Below, in pieces: positions 1 through 7,942 of a stretch of 18,037 bases of DNA. Where the stretch lies: positions 1 to 18,037 of the forward strand of contig JAENWE010000183.1 in the NCBI GenBank assembly GCA_016650185.1, written 5' to 3'. The DNA comes from Vicinamibacteria bacterium. GTDB lineage: Bacteria; Acidobacteriota; Vicinamibacteria; Fen-336; JAGNNV01. How positions within the stretch are numbered: the stretch's first letter is position 1; each line of letters opens with the position of its first letter. Under the pieces are notes generated by a model. It worked only from the letters and a program-made list of their open reading frames with translations, did not search any database and was not told the DNA's origin. Made by a program: the position numbers and the translations under genes.

Positions 1-26
1 CCTCTAGACTCGGGGGTCTCATTTCA

Positions 27-548
27 ATGATCCGACCCTACAAAGGCCAATGGCCGCGCCTCGGCGAAGGCGTCTACATCGACCCCTCGGCCCAGGTCAT
101 AGGCAACGTCACCCTGGGCGACCACGCCAGCGTCTGGCCGTGCACGACCGTCCGCGGGGACGTCCACTCCATCACCATTGGCGCCTATTCGAACATCCAG
201 GACAACTGCGTTGCCCACGTGATGGCGCCGGACTTTCCGACCAGCGTTGGGCACCATGTGACGGTCGGGCACTCGGTGAATCTCCACGGCTGCACCGTTG
301 GGGACTATTGCCTGGTCGGAATCGGAGCGATCGTCTTGAACGGGGCCAGGATCGGGGCGGAAAGCATCGTGGCCGCGGGCACTCTGGTGCCTGAGGGAAT
401 GGATATTCCGGCCGGGGTTATGGTCATGGGGAGCCCGGCGAAGGTCAGACGGCCGTTGACCGACGAAGAGAAGACCGGACTGCACGGGTATGCGCAGAAC
501 TACTTCGAATACAAGAACACGTATCTCGAAGAACAGAACGCTCAGTAG
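27..548 (+). CDS. Gamma-class carbonic anhydrase family protein (left-handed beta-helix)
   Basis: This 173-residue protein is a trimeric left-handed beta-helix enzyme of the gamma carbonic anhydrase/YrdA type, expected to be cytoplasmic and to hydrate CO2 or bind a related small ligand. Hexapeptide repeats run from about residue 18 to 135. The three expected metal ligands are visible as His64 (in CVAHV), His82 (VGHSV) and His87 (LHGC). Arg43 and Asp45 (VRGD) and Gln58 (NIQDN) are also present. The C-terminal helix region is normal and the length is typical of the family. The proton-shuttle loop of archaeal Cam is absent, as is usual for YrdA/PaaY-like members, so actual carbonic anhydrase activity is uncertain. 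The ATG is preceded by little visible Shine-Dalgarno signal. It is separated from aspS by 126 bases and is probably transcribed independently. Confidence 0.9.
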   Translation: MIRPYKGQWPRLGEGVYIDPSAQVIGNVTLGDHASVWPCTTVRGDVHSITIGAYSNIQDNCVAHVMAPDFPTSVGHHVTVGHSVNLHGCTVGDYCLVGIGAIVLNGARIGAESIVAAGTLVPEGMDIPAGVMVMGSPAKVRRPLTDEEKTGLHGYAQNYFEYKNTYLEEQNAQ

Positions 549-674
549 AGCGTCGCTCCACCCCATGCCGACCCCGCATCCCGTGACTCATTCCCTCAAC
601 CCGGCGAACGCCTGGCTCCAGACGCTCGGCTTGACGCCCCGTCTTGAGATCATCCGTCTTTTCAGGAGCACTCT

Positions 675-2455
675 TTGAAACGGACGCACTACTGCGGTTC
701 AGTCGATGTCTCTCAAGTCGGCCAGACCGTCACTTTGATGGGCTGGGCGGCCACGAGGCGCGATCTGGGCGGGGTCGTATTCATCGACCTGAGGGACCGC
801 GAGGGCATCTGCCAGGTGGTCGCGCGTCCCGAAGTGTCGAAGACCGCGCACGACGTGGCCGACAGGGTGCGGGGCGAGTACGTCCTGGCCGTCACGGGCA
901 GGGTGGACGCGCGCTCGACCGACAACGTCAACCCGAAGATCAGGACCGGTGACCTCGAAATCACAGCGACCGAGATCGTCATCCTGTCCGAAGCGAAGAC
1001 CCCCCCTTCGCCATTGAGGACGACATCAATACCGCCGAGGAGATCCGGCTCAAGTACCGGTATCTCGACATGCGGCGGGCGCCCATCCAGAAAGCGCTGA
1101 TCCTTCGGCACAAGCTGGCGCTCGCCATCCGAACGTATCTCGACGAGCACGGGTTTCTGGAAATCGAGACGCCCATCCTCACCGCCTCGACTCCGGAGGG
1201 CGCCCGCGACTATCTCGTCCCTTCTCGCGTGCATCACGGGTCTTTTTTCGCCCTTCCCCAGTCGCCCCAGATGTTCAAACAGCTGTGCATGGTGGGCGGC
1301 CTGGATCGGTACTTCCAGATCGCGCGCTGCTTCCGCGATGAAGACCTGCGCGCTGACCGTCAGCCGGAGTTCACTCAGGTGGACATTGAGATGTCGTTTC
1401 CGCATGACGAGGCCATCTTCGAGCTGATCGAGCCGCTCTATCAGAAAGCGCTCTCGCTGATAGGGGTGGAGGTGACGCGACCGTTCCCACGACTCGTCTA
1501 CGCCGATGCCATGTCGCGGTATGGGTCCGACAAGCCGGATATCCGCTTCGGCATGGAGATCAAAGACGTCACTGAGGAGATGCGCACCCTCGGCCTCGAG
1601 GGCTTCCCAGCCACGATCGAAGCGGGCGCGGTAGCCCGGGCCATCGTGCTTCCGGCCTCCGGCGGAATCTCGGGAACGCGCTTGCGCAAGATCAACGAGG
1701 AGATGTGGCTGCTCCGCATCGTCCCCGACAGCCGCTGCGCCAAACGGAATCTGTTCACGCTCAAGAACACCGACGAAGCCGTCGCGAATCTCGTGAAGAA
1801 GGGCGCTTCAGAAGGGGTGGCCCGCCGGATCTTCGAGAAGACAGGCGCCTCGAAGGACGACACTCTTCTGGTGGGCGTGGACACGGAAGGCCCGATTTCG
1901 ATGGCCATGGGCATCCTGCGCCTGGAAATGGGCAAGGAACTCAAGCTCATCGACGAAACGGCCTACAGGTTCGTCTGGATCGTCGACTTCCCTCTCTTTG
2001 CTTGGGATGCGGGCGAGAAGCGTTTCTACAGCGTCAATCATCCCTTCACGGCTCCCAAGCCGGAACACGCAGCCCTCTTGGACTCCAAACCAGAGCAGGT
2101 GCTGGCGAAGGCGTATGACATCGTTCTGAACGGTATGGAAGTGGGCGGAGGCAGCTATCGAATCCACGATTCGGCCACCCAGGCGAAAGTCTTCAAGATC
2201 CTCGGCCTGACCAACGAAGAAACGCGAGATCGCTTCGGCTTCTTCATCGACGCCCTCTCCTACGGCACGCCTCCTCATGGCGGCATCGCACTGGGGCTCG
2301 ACCGCCTGGCCATGCTGCTTTCAAGGGCCACGTCGCTGCGCGACGTCATCGCCTTCCCCAAGACAGCCTCCGCCACCGACCTGATGTGCAATGCCCCATC
2401 CAAAGTGAAGGACGAGCAGGTGCGCGATCTCGGCATCCTCCTGTCCAAGCGATGA
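675..2455 (+). CDS. aspS: Aspartyl-tRNA synthetase, interrupted by a one-base frameshift
   Basis: Class II synthetase that charges tRNA-Asp in the cytoplasm. It starts at TTG 675, with AGGAG at 664-668 as ribosome binding site. The N-terminal OB fold (to about residue 110) is read from 675. The catalytic part continues in the -1 frame from about 1007 to the TGA at 2453-2455. It holds the class II motif 2 region (FRDEDLRADRQPEFTQ), the bacterial GAD insertion domain and motif 3 (GLDRLAMLL). The break falls in a run of seven C at 1000-1006. Restoring one C gives a continuous protein of 593 residues, the normal bacterial length, reading TPPFAIEDDINTAEE across the junction. The ATG at 1070 lies inside the conserved LKYRYLDMRR segment and is not a plausible real start. 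Because aspS is normally essential, I infer a base-calling or assembly error rather than a dead gene. Leu31 matches the discriminating-type enzymes. Confidence 0.93.
1000..1006 (+). other. aspS: Seven-C run at the aspS frameshift
   Basis: Frame 0 codons enter as AAG ACC CCC CCT. The conserved continuation TTC GCC ATT GAG is in the -1 frame. An eighth C would restore the frame. The sequence is also formally a homopolymeric slippery run, so slippage by ribosome or polymerase cannot be excluded, but a homopolymer miscall is the simpler reading. Confidence 0.85.
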
Positions 2456-2465
2456 TCACAGCTAC

Positions 2466-3452
2466 ATGACGCGCGTGGCTTTGGCGGGGCGGACGGACGA
2501 ACTCTTCGGCGTGAAGGACGAGAACCTGCGCGCCATCGAGGAGATTCTGAAGGTTCGGATCAAGAACGACGGGGTCGATCTCGTGATCGATGGGCCCGAG
2601 GCCGGGCAGCGCCAGGCGCAGTCCGTCTTGACCCAACTGACCTCGATGATGGCCAAAGGCTACGGACTCGGGGGCGGCGATGTCCGCCTCGCCGCCACTC
2701 TCATCTCCGAGAACGAGGGCGCGGATCTGAAGGATTTCCTCACCAAGGCCATCGTGCGCAGCGGCAAGAAAACGATCGTGCCGCGTAGCTTCAACCAGCG
2801 CCGCTATCTCGAGCAGATCCTCGGGAGCGACATGGTGTTTGGAGTCGGGCCCGCCGGGACGGGCAAGACCTACCTCGCGGTGGCCCAGGCCGTCTCCTAC
2901 CTTCTCTCGAAGTCGGTGGCCCGGATCATTCTGGCCCGGCCCGCGGTCGAGGCGGGAGAGAAGCTCGGGTTCCTCCCCGGCGACCTGCAGCAGAAGGTCG
3001 ACCCGTATCTGCGGCCGCTCTATGACGCGCTCTACGACATGATGGAGTTCGAGAAGGTCGAGCGTCTGATCGCACGGCACGTGATCGAAGTGGCGCCCAT
3101 CGCCTTTATGCGGGGGCGGACGCTATCCGACGCCTTCGTCATCATCGACGAAGCCCAGAACACCACGCCTGAGCAGATGAAGATGGTGCTGACGCGCATC
3201 GGCTTCGGGTCGAAGGTGGTGGTGAACGGAGACATCACCCAGATCGATCTGCCCCAGGGACGGACCTCGGGCCTCGTGGATGCGATACAGGTCCTCAGCG
3301 GAGTGGAGGGGATCGGCTTCAGTTACTTCGATCAGCGCGACGTGGTCCGCCACAAACTGGTGCAGAGCGTGATCAAGGCTTATGAGAGCCGCGGACCGGT
3401 GAATGCCCCCGGGAGCGCTGGGAACGGCTCCTCGAACGGCGGGGCTTCATGA
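2466..3452 (+). CDS. phoH: PhoH-like ATPase
   Basis: Cytoplasmic P-loop ATPase of the PhoH/PhoL family (328 residues, typical length), associated in many bacteria with RNA metabolism alongside YbeY. Residues 1-70 form a small N-terminal nucleic-acid-binding-like region. The PhoH ATPase domain occupies about 105-310, with Walker A GPAGTGKT at 128-135 and Walker B FVIIDEAQN at 224-232. The VVVNGDITQIDLP segment, at about 251-263, is also characteristic. The C-terminal 20 residues are Gly/Ser/Asn-rich and look disordered. The ATG lies 10 bases after the aspS stop with only a weak ribosome binding site. The TGA overlaps the ybeY ATG as ATGA, implying translational coupling. The phoH-ybeY-corC-era order is widely conserved, which supports the assignment. 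The exact substrate of PhoH is not settled for the family. Confidence 0.95.
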   Translation: MTRVALAGRTDELFGVKDENLRAIEEILKVRIKNDGVDLVIDGPEAGQRQAQSVLTQLTSMMAKGYGLGGGDVRLAATLISENEGADLKDFLTKAIVRSGKKTIVPRSFNQRRYLEQILGSDMVFGVGPAGTGKTYLAVAQAVSYLLSKSVARIILARPAVEAGEKLGFLPGDLQQKVDPYLRPLYDALYDMMEFEKVERLIARHVIEVAPIAFMRGRTLSDAFVIIDEAQNTTPEQMKMVLTRIGFGSKVVVNGDITQIDLPQGRTSGLVDAIQVLSGVEGIGFSYFDQRDVVRHKLVQSVIKAYESRGPVNAPGSAGNGSSNGGAS

Positions 3453-4000
3453 CCCGCGGAAGATCGCGCCCCCCAAGTCGACGTGCGACCACGAAGGAGC
3501 CGACGACGTTCTCGGTGCTCATCGTGAATCGCCAGAGACTCCACATCCTGCAGAGGGAGTCGATTCGGAGATTGCTGCACCGGGCGGCTGCGGCCCTGCG
3601 GGTCACGGGTGAACTCGCGCTGGTCTTCGCCGGCGACGCGTTGCTCCGAAGACTCAACCGCGACTACCGATTCAAGGACAAGCCGACCGACGTGCTTTCG
3701 TTCGAGAGTCAGGATGAGGACATGGGCCTGGGCGACGTGGTCATCAGCGTCGAGACCGCGCGGCGGAACGCCCTTTCGTTCTCGCGAACTCTCGACCGTG
3801 AACTCGAAGTTCTGGCCCTGCACGGCTTCCTGCACGCCCTCGGATTCGACCACGAGTCCGACCACGGCGAGATGGAAGCGATCGAGAAGAAGCTCCGCGC
3901 CCGGCTTTTGTCCCGCGGCCCCACGATCACGCGCGCGCGGAAGGCCCAGCCCACCACGAAGCGGAGGACGCTCCCCGCGTCAGGGAGCGTGGCTCCATGA
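3449..4000 (+). CDS. ybeY: Endoribonuclease YbeY (16S rRNA maturation)
   Basis: Metal-dependent endoribonuclease involved in 16S rRNA 3'-end processing and ribosome quality control. The family zinc site H-x3-H-x5-H is intact: His125, His129 and His135 in the segment HGFLHALGFDH. The upstream conserved TDVLSF (about 80-85) and LGDVVIS (94-100) motifs are also present. At 183 residues it is longer than the usual ~150. About 20 basic/polar residues precede the conserved FSVLIVNRQR start of the domain, and about 30 basic residues (RARKAQPTTKRR) follow it. The ATG at 3449 overlaps the phoH stop, but GTG 3515, nearer the domain edge and preceded at some distance by AAGGAG (3494-3499), is an alternative start that would remove the N-terminal extension. 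Its stop overlaps the next gene's ATG as ATGA. Confidence 0.94.
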   Translation: MTRGRSRPPSRRATTKEPTTFSVLIVNRQRLHILQRESIRRLLHRAAAALRVTGELALVFAGDALLRRLNRDYRFKDKPTDVLSFESQDEDMGLGDVVISVETARRNALSFSRTLDRELEVLALHGFLHALGFDHESDHGEMEAIEKKLRARLLSRGPTITRARKAQPTTKRRTLPASGSVAP

Positions 4001-5244
4001 CCATGCTGGCCCTCTTCGCCATGTTCTTCTTCATCACCCTGTCGATGACTCTGGCCACTATGGAAGCCGCGTTCTATCTGGTGAAGCGCCGGAATCTGCA
4101 CAAGATCGTCGACGAGGATTCGGCGGAGATGGAGAAGCTGACCCGCTATTTCGAAGATCCGCCCGCGATCCTGATGCCCATCCACATCGGCACCTACACC
4201 GCCCACGTGGCCATGACCGTGCTCCTGACCGTCCTGCTGCTGGATCTGCTGAGCCACTGGGCGATGCTGGTGGCCCTGGCGACGATGTTCATCTACCTTC
4301 TGATCTTCCGCCTGACCCTTCCCTACGCCATCGCCCGCCGCTCCCCCGAGCGGGTTCTGCTTCTCCTGATCCGGCCCTTTCACCGCTACGCGATCCTTCT
4401 GAGGCCCGTGACCACACTCCTGCGCCGCCGCGCCGCCGGCTCGGAGGGCGGGGAGGAAGAGACCAACGGCCACGGTGGAGCCTTTCGGCTTCAATCGTCG
4501 CCGACGGAACTCCCGCCCCCCCCGCTGCTGGCCGAGAGCGAGTCGCGCATCGTCGACTCCCTCGCCCGTTTCGAGGAAACCCAGGCCCGGGAGGTGATGA
4601 CCCCAAGGCTCGACATCACCGCCCTTCCCACCTCGAGTACGGTCGCGCAGGCCCGGAAGCTGTTCCGTGAGTCGCATTACTCCCGGCTGGTGGCCTATGC
4701 GGAAACGCTGGACGACATCGCGGGCGTGCTGCACGTCCGCGATCTTGTGAGTCACGACGGCCCTGAGACCGCCACCATCGCCTCCATGGTGCGCCCGGCT
4801 CTGATCGTCCCCGACGGCAAGAGAGTCGTGGACCTCCTGCGCGAAATGCAGATGAAGCGTCTGTCCATCGCGGTCCTGGTCGACGAGTACGGCGTCACCG
4901 CCGGCATCGTCGCCATCGAGGACATCCTCGAAGAACTCGTGGGCGAGATCAAGGACGAGTACGACACCACCGAGGCCGACCCGATGGTGACCTCTCCGGA
5001 CGGCGTGATCACCGCCTCCGCGCGGGTGAGCCTCGAGAGTTTGAAGGACGCCCTGCGTCCAGGGTTCGAGATGCCGGACAACGTGGACACGGTGGGCGGA
5101 CTGGCCATGAGCCTGTTCGGCCGCGTGCCCAAACCGGGCGAGAAGATCGAACACGAGGGCTACATCATCGAAGTCCTCGAGTCCACGTCGAAGCGGGTGG
5201 GCCGCGTACAGTTTTCCAAAGCGCCGGTCGAGGTGAGTTCATGA
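3997..5244 (+). CDS. CorC/HlyC-type CNNM-CBS membrane protein
   Basis: Predicted inner-membrane protein of the CorC/CNNM (DUF21) family, linked in other bacteria to magnesium or cobalt resistance/efflux. Residues 1-28 and roughly 63-110 hold hydrophobic helices of the CNNM domain, with further hydrophobic stretches to about 140. A Gly/Glu/Pro-rich linker spans about 147-180. Two CBS domains follow (about 197-255, beginning REVMTPR, and 264-320, including LVDEYG), then a CorC/HlyC C-terminal domain (about 330-410). The CBS pair and C-terminal domain are textbook. The CNNM domain is short and divergent: the usual GE-x-x-PK element reads RLTLPY at 105-110, so the conserved Glu and Lys are replaced by Leu and Tyr. 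It shares ATGA overlaps with both ybeY and era, a conserved neighbourhood for this family. Confidence 0.88.
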   Translation: MTMLALFAMFFFITLSMTLATMEAAFYLVKRRNLHKIVDEDSAEMEKLTRYFEDPPAILMPIHIGTYTAHVAMTVLLTVLLLDLLSHWAMLVALATMFIYLLIFRLTLPYAIARRSPERVLLLLIRPFHRYAILLRPVTTLLRRRAAGSEGGEEETNGHGGAFRLQSSPTELPPPPLLAESESRIVDSLARFEETQAREVMTPRLDITALPTSSTVAQARKLFRESHYSRLVAYAETLDDIAGVLHVRDLVSHDGPETATIASMVRPALIVPDGKRVVDLLREMQMKRLSIAVLVDEYGVTAGIVAIEDILEELVGEIKDEYDTTEADPMVTSPDGVITASARVSLESLKDALRPGFEMPDNVDTVGGLAMSLFGRVPKPGEKIEHEGYIIEVLESTSKRVGRVQFSKAPVEVSS

Positions 5245-6152
5245 GCGAAAGCACTCCCAGCGGTTTCAAGTGTGGCTATGTCACCATCGTGGGCCGACCC
5301 TCGGCGGGCAAATCCACGCTCTTGAATCGCCTGGTTGGCGAGAAGGTCGCCATCACATCCGACAAGCCCCAGACCACGCGCAATCGCATTCTCGGGTATG
5401 TGAATCGTCCGAACGGGCAGATCGCGTTCATCGACACTCCGGGGCTGATCAAGCCCTTCCACGCCATGCACACGAGGATGATGAGCGTCGCCCATTCGGC
5501 CATCGGCGAGGCCGACGTGGTGATCTGGATGGTCGACACCACGGAGCGCGACGGCCCCCACAACCGGCCCATCGCGGACCTGCTCCGGCAGTCCGGCAAG
5601 CCGGTGATTCTGGCCCTTAACAAGGTCGACAAAGCGGCCAAGACCCAACTGCTCCCGCTCATGGCCGGATTGGGCAATCGCCTGAACTTCAAGGCGGTCA
5701 ATCCGATCTCCGCCCGCACCGGCGACGGAGTGGAGGGTCTGCTGAAGGCGATACTCGCCGAACTGAGCGAAGGTCCGGCCCTCTTTCCCGCCGATGAGTT
5801 CACCGACAAATCGGAGCGGTTCCTGGTGTCTGAACTGATTCGCGAGTCCATCATCCAATGCTGTGGCCAGGAAGTTCCCTACGCCACCGCGGTGCTGGTG
5901 CGAGCCTGGGAAGACGAGCGAGAGCAAGGCGGCAAGATCCGGATCGCCGCCGACATCATGCTGGAGCGGGAGGGTCAAAAAGCCATCGTGATCGGCAAGC
6001 AGGGCTCGATGCTGAAGAAGATCGGCACTGCCGCTCGCACCGAGATCGAGGCCCTGCTCGACGCGCCGGTGTATCTCGAGCTGTTTGTGAAAGTGCGGAA
6101 GGGTTGGCGCGAAGACGACCGAGCCGTGCGCGAGGTCATCGAAGGACACTAG
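5241..6152 (+). CDS. era: GTPase Era (30S subunit assembly)
   Basis: Ras-like GTPase with a C-terminal KH domain that binds the 3' end of 16S rRNA and acts in 30S assembly, on the ribosome and at the inner membrane. All G motifs are visible: G1 GRPSAGKST (18-26), G2 within PQTTRNR (43-49), G3 DTPG (65-68), G4 NKVD (127-130) and G5 SAR (157-159). The KH domain covers about 205-290, including VIGKQGSMLKKIG, and the protein ends normally at 303 residues. The ATG overlaps the preceding TGA as ATGA, making this the fourth gene in a tightly coupled phoH-ybeY-corC-era run. These neighbours fit its role: YbeY and Era both act on the 3' end of 16S rRNA. Confidence 0.97.
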   Translation: MSESTPSGFKCGYVTIVGRPSAGKSTLLNRLVGEKVAITSDKPQTTRNRILGYVNRPNGQIAFIDTPGLIKPFHAMHTRMMSVAHSAIGEADVVIWMVDTTERDGPHNRPIADLLRQSGKPVILALNKVDKAAKTQLLPLMAGLGNRLNFKAVNPISARTGDGVEGLLKAILAELSEGPALFPADEFTDKSERFLVSELIRESIIQCCGQEVPYATAVLVRAWEDEREQGGKIRIAADIMLEREGQKAIVIGKQGSMLKKIGTAARTEIEALLDAPVYLELFVKVRKGWREDDRAVREVIEGH

Positions 6153-6270
6153 ACCGCCACCGTGTCATGCCCGACGAGGGGAGCGGAAGCCGTTGACACC
6201 GGCTACCGCCGAGCCACACCGTAACCGGTAACGCGCCGGCAAAGGGCCGAAACCTCTGTAACTGCGATGC

Positions 6271-6276
6271 TACACT
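6271..6276 (+). promoter_or_regulatory. Candidate extended -10 box upstream of the permease-USP gene
   Basis: TGC-TACACT (6268-6276) resembles an extended -10 element. The gap 6153-6398 otherwise holds no gene with homology that I recognise. A TTGACA at 6193-6198 is too far upstream to pair with it. The box lies six bases before GTG 6283, which opens a 39-codon frame ending in TTGA overlap with the permease start. Confidence 0.3.
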
Positions 6277-6398
6277 CGACGCGTGCTTCCAAGCGCGAGT
6301 CCAACTGCTGATGCGGGCGCAGCCAGGGCGCCTCACCAGGAACGTTCCGAGGCGGGAGTAGCCCGGATTCGACAACCGCTTTCATTCCGGAGTCCTGC

Positions 6399-7931
6399 TT
6401 GAGTAGCGAAGTTCGCCTCGCCCGCGAGATGCGGCTGCTCGACGTCACCATGATCGGCGTCGGCGCGATGATCGGGGCTGGGATCTTCGTCCTCACCGGC
6501 ATCGCCGCCGGCGTCGCGGGCCCGGCGCTGGTTCTGGTGTTTCTGCTGAACGGTCTGGTGGCCTTCCTGACCGCCGCGGCCTACGCGGAACTCGGGAGTG
6601 CGGTGCACGGCGCCGGGGGCGGGTATCTGTGGATCAAGGCCTCCCTGCCCGACCCGAGCGGGTTCCTCGCCGGATGGATGGACTGGTTCGCTCATGCGGT
6701 CCGGGGCACGCCCCACTATGCGATCTTCTTCTCGACCGTCCTGATCATCTTCATGGCCGTGGCTCTGCCCATCGAAGATGTCGCGGCCGCGGCCAGTGTG
6801 ATGTTTCTTCTGCTTTTCGGAGGTGTGAACATCGCGCTCATCAGGCTGCGCAAGCTCCGGCCCGACCTCGACCGGGGCTACAAGGTCCCGTTCATGCCGT
6901 TCAGGCCCCTGCTGGCCTGTGGAGCCATGCTCTTCATCGCTGTGTTCATGTTCGTCGGCTATCCGCTGGCCTGGCTCGCCGCGGGAGGCTGGATCGTGGC
7001 CGGTTTTGGTTTCTACCACTTCTACTCCCGGTCGCGGGAGAAAGCTCACACCGAACGAGTGGGGTGGATGGAACGGCTGGAGCGAAAGGAGTACCGCGTC
7101 CTGGTGGCCATTTCGAGCCCCGAGACGATCGAGAGCCTCATGTCCATGGCGGTCGCCATCGCGGGAAAGCACGCCGGCGATATCGTGGTCGCGAGCGTGA
7201 TCGAAGTGCCTGAGGGAGACTCGCTGTTCAGCGGACGGCGGCGCACGAAGGCGATGGAGCCGCTCCTCGAACGCTGCGTCCGGTTCGCGGACGAGCACGG
7301 AATCCGCGCCACTTCGCTGGTCAAGATTGGCCGGCGCACCAGCGAAAGCATCGTCCAGACCGCCCGCGAAGAATCGTGCAACCTGCTCATTCTGGGACCG
7401 CCCCGGGGAACTACGTTTGTAGAGCGACTCGTTTCCTCCATCGGGGACTACGTGCTGAAGACGGCTCCCTGCCAGGTGGCGGTCGTGTACGGATCCATCC
7501 GCAGCCAGGACCTCACTGGCGTCGTCGTGCCCGTGACCACCGGTCCCAATTCGCGACTGGCCGTGGAGTTGACGCCGGCCATCAGCGACTGGATCAAAGG
7601 GCCGGCCCGTTTCATGACCATTGTGCCCGACGACGTGGACGAGAGCACGGCCGACCGGGCGATGGAGCTCGCGCGAACGACGCTGAGCGCATCCGAGCCG
7701 CCCGCCGAGCTCCTGGCGTTGCATGGGCCCGACGCCGCTCGGGGCCTTCTCGCTGAAGTCAGGCTCCATGATCTCGTGCTCGTGGGCGCGCCGAGTGAAG
7801 GGCCCATCTCCCCGCTGTTCGGCGAAACGGTACCCGGTGTTCTTGCCACTCACAGCAGCGGGCCGGTGGTGATCGTCCGCAACGTGGAGCCGCACCAGAG
7901 CGGCCGCTTCCAGCGTTTCTTCTTTGGGTGA
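6399..7931 (+). CDS. APC-family permease fused to tandem universal stress (UspA) domains, with a large internal deletion
   Basis: N-terminal amino acid/polyamine/organocation permease followed by two UspA-like domains. Residues 14-95 match APC helices 1 to early 3, including IGVGAMIGAGIFVLTG and AYAELGSAVHGAGGGYLW. At about residue 101 (nt 6696-6707) the chain jumps from WFAHAV straight to RGTPHYAIFFS, which in complete homologues lies just before helix 8. About 200 residues (helices 4-7) appear to be missing, yet the frame is kept. Later helices follow to about 208. Soluble domains at about 231-365 (LLILGPPRGTTF resembles the UspA nucleotide-binding loop) and 370-497 (LVLVGAPSEG) follow. Total length is 510 residues against the roughly 700-plus expected for this architecture. 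The TTG start has GGAG at 6389-6392. A working transporter is unlikely in this form, so it is either a regulatory remnant or an assembly artefact. Confidence 0.82.
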   Translation: MSSEVRLAREMRLLDVTMIGVGAMIGAGIFVLTGIAAGVAGPALVLVFLLNGLVAFLTAAAYAELGSAVHGAGGGYLWIKASLPDPSGFLAGWMDWFAHAVRGTPHYAIFFSTVLIIFMAVALPIEDVAAAASVMFLLLFGGVNIALIRLRKLRPDLDRGYKVPFMPFRPLLACGAMLFIAVFMFVGYPLAWLAAGGWIVAGFGFYHFYSRSREKAHTERVGWMERLERKEYRVLVAISSPETIESLMSMAVAIAGKHAGDIVVASVIEVPEGDSLFSGRRRTKAMEPLLERCVRFADEHGIRATSLVKIGRRTSESIVQTAREESCNLLILGPPRGTTFVERLVSSIGDYVLKTAPCQVAVVYGSIRSQDLTGVVVPVTTGPNSRLAVELTPAISDWIKGPARFMTIVPDDVDESTADRAMELARTTLSASEPPAELLALHGPDAARGLLAEVRLHDLVLVGAPSEGPISPLFGETVPGVLATHSSGPVVIVRNVEPHQSGRFQRFFFG

Positions 7932-7942
7932 AAGGTACCCTG

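Noticed and set aside
1070..2455. Separate short AspRS-like protein starting at ATG 1070
   Set aside because: The ATG is inside the conserved LKYRYLDMRR motif; upstream coding continues in another frame, so a frameshift explains it better than a paralogue.
3709..5154. 481-codon minus-strand open frame opposite ybeY/corC
   Set aside because: Composition is His/Gly/Asp/Gln-rich with no domain; it is the antisense shadow of two well-supported genes in high-GC DNA.
6193..6198. TTGACA as a -35 box after era
   Set aside because: No -10 at 16-18 bases spacing; the nearest plausible -10 (6271) is over 70 bases away.
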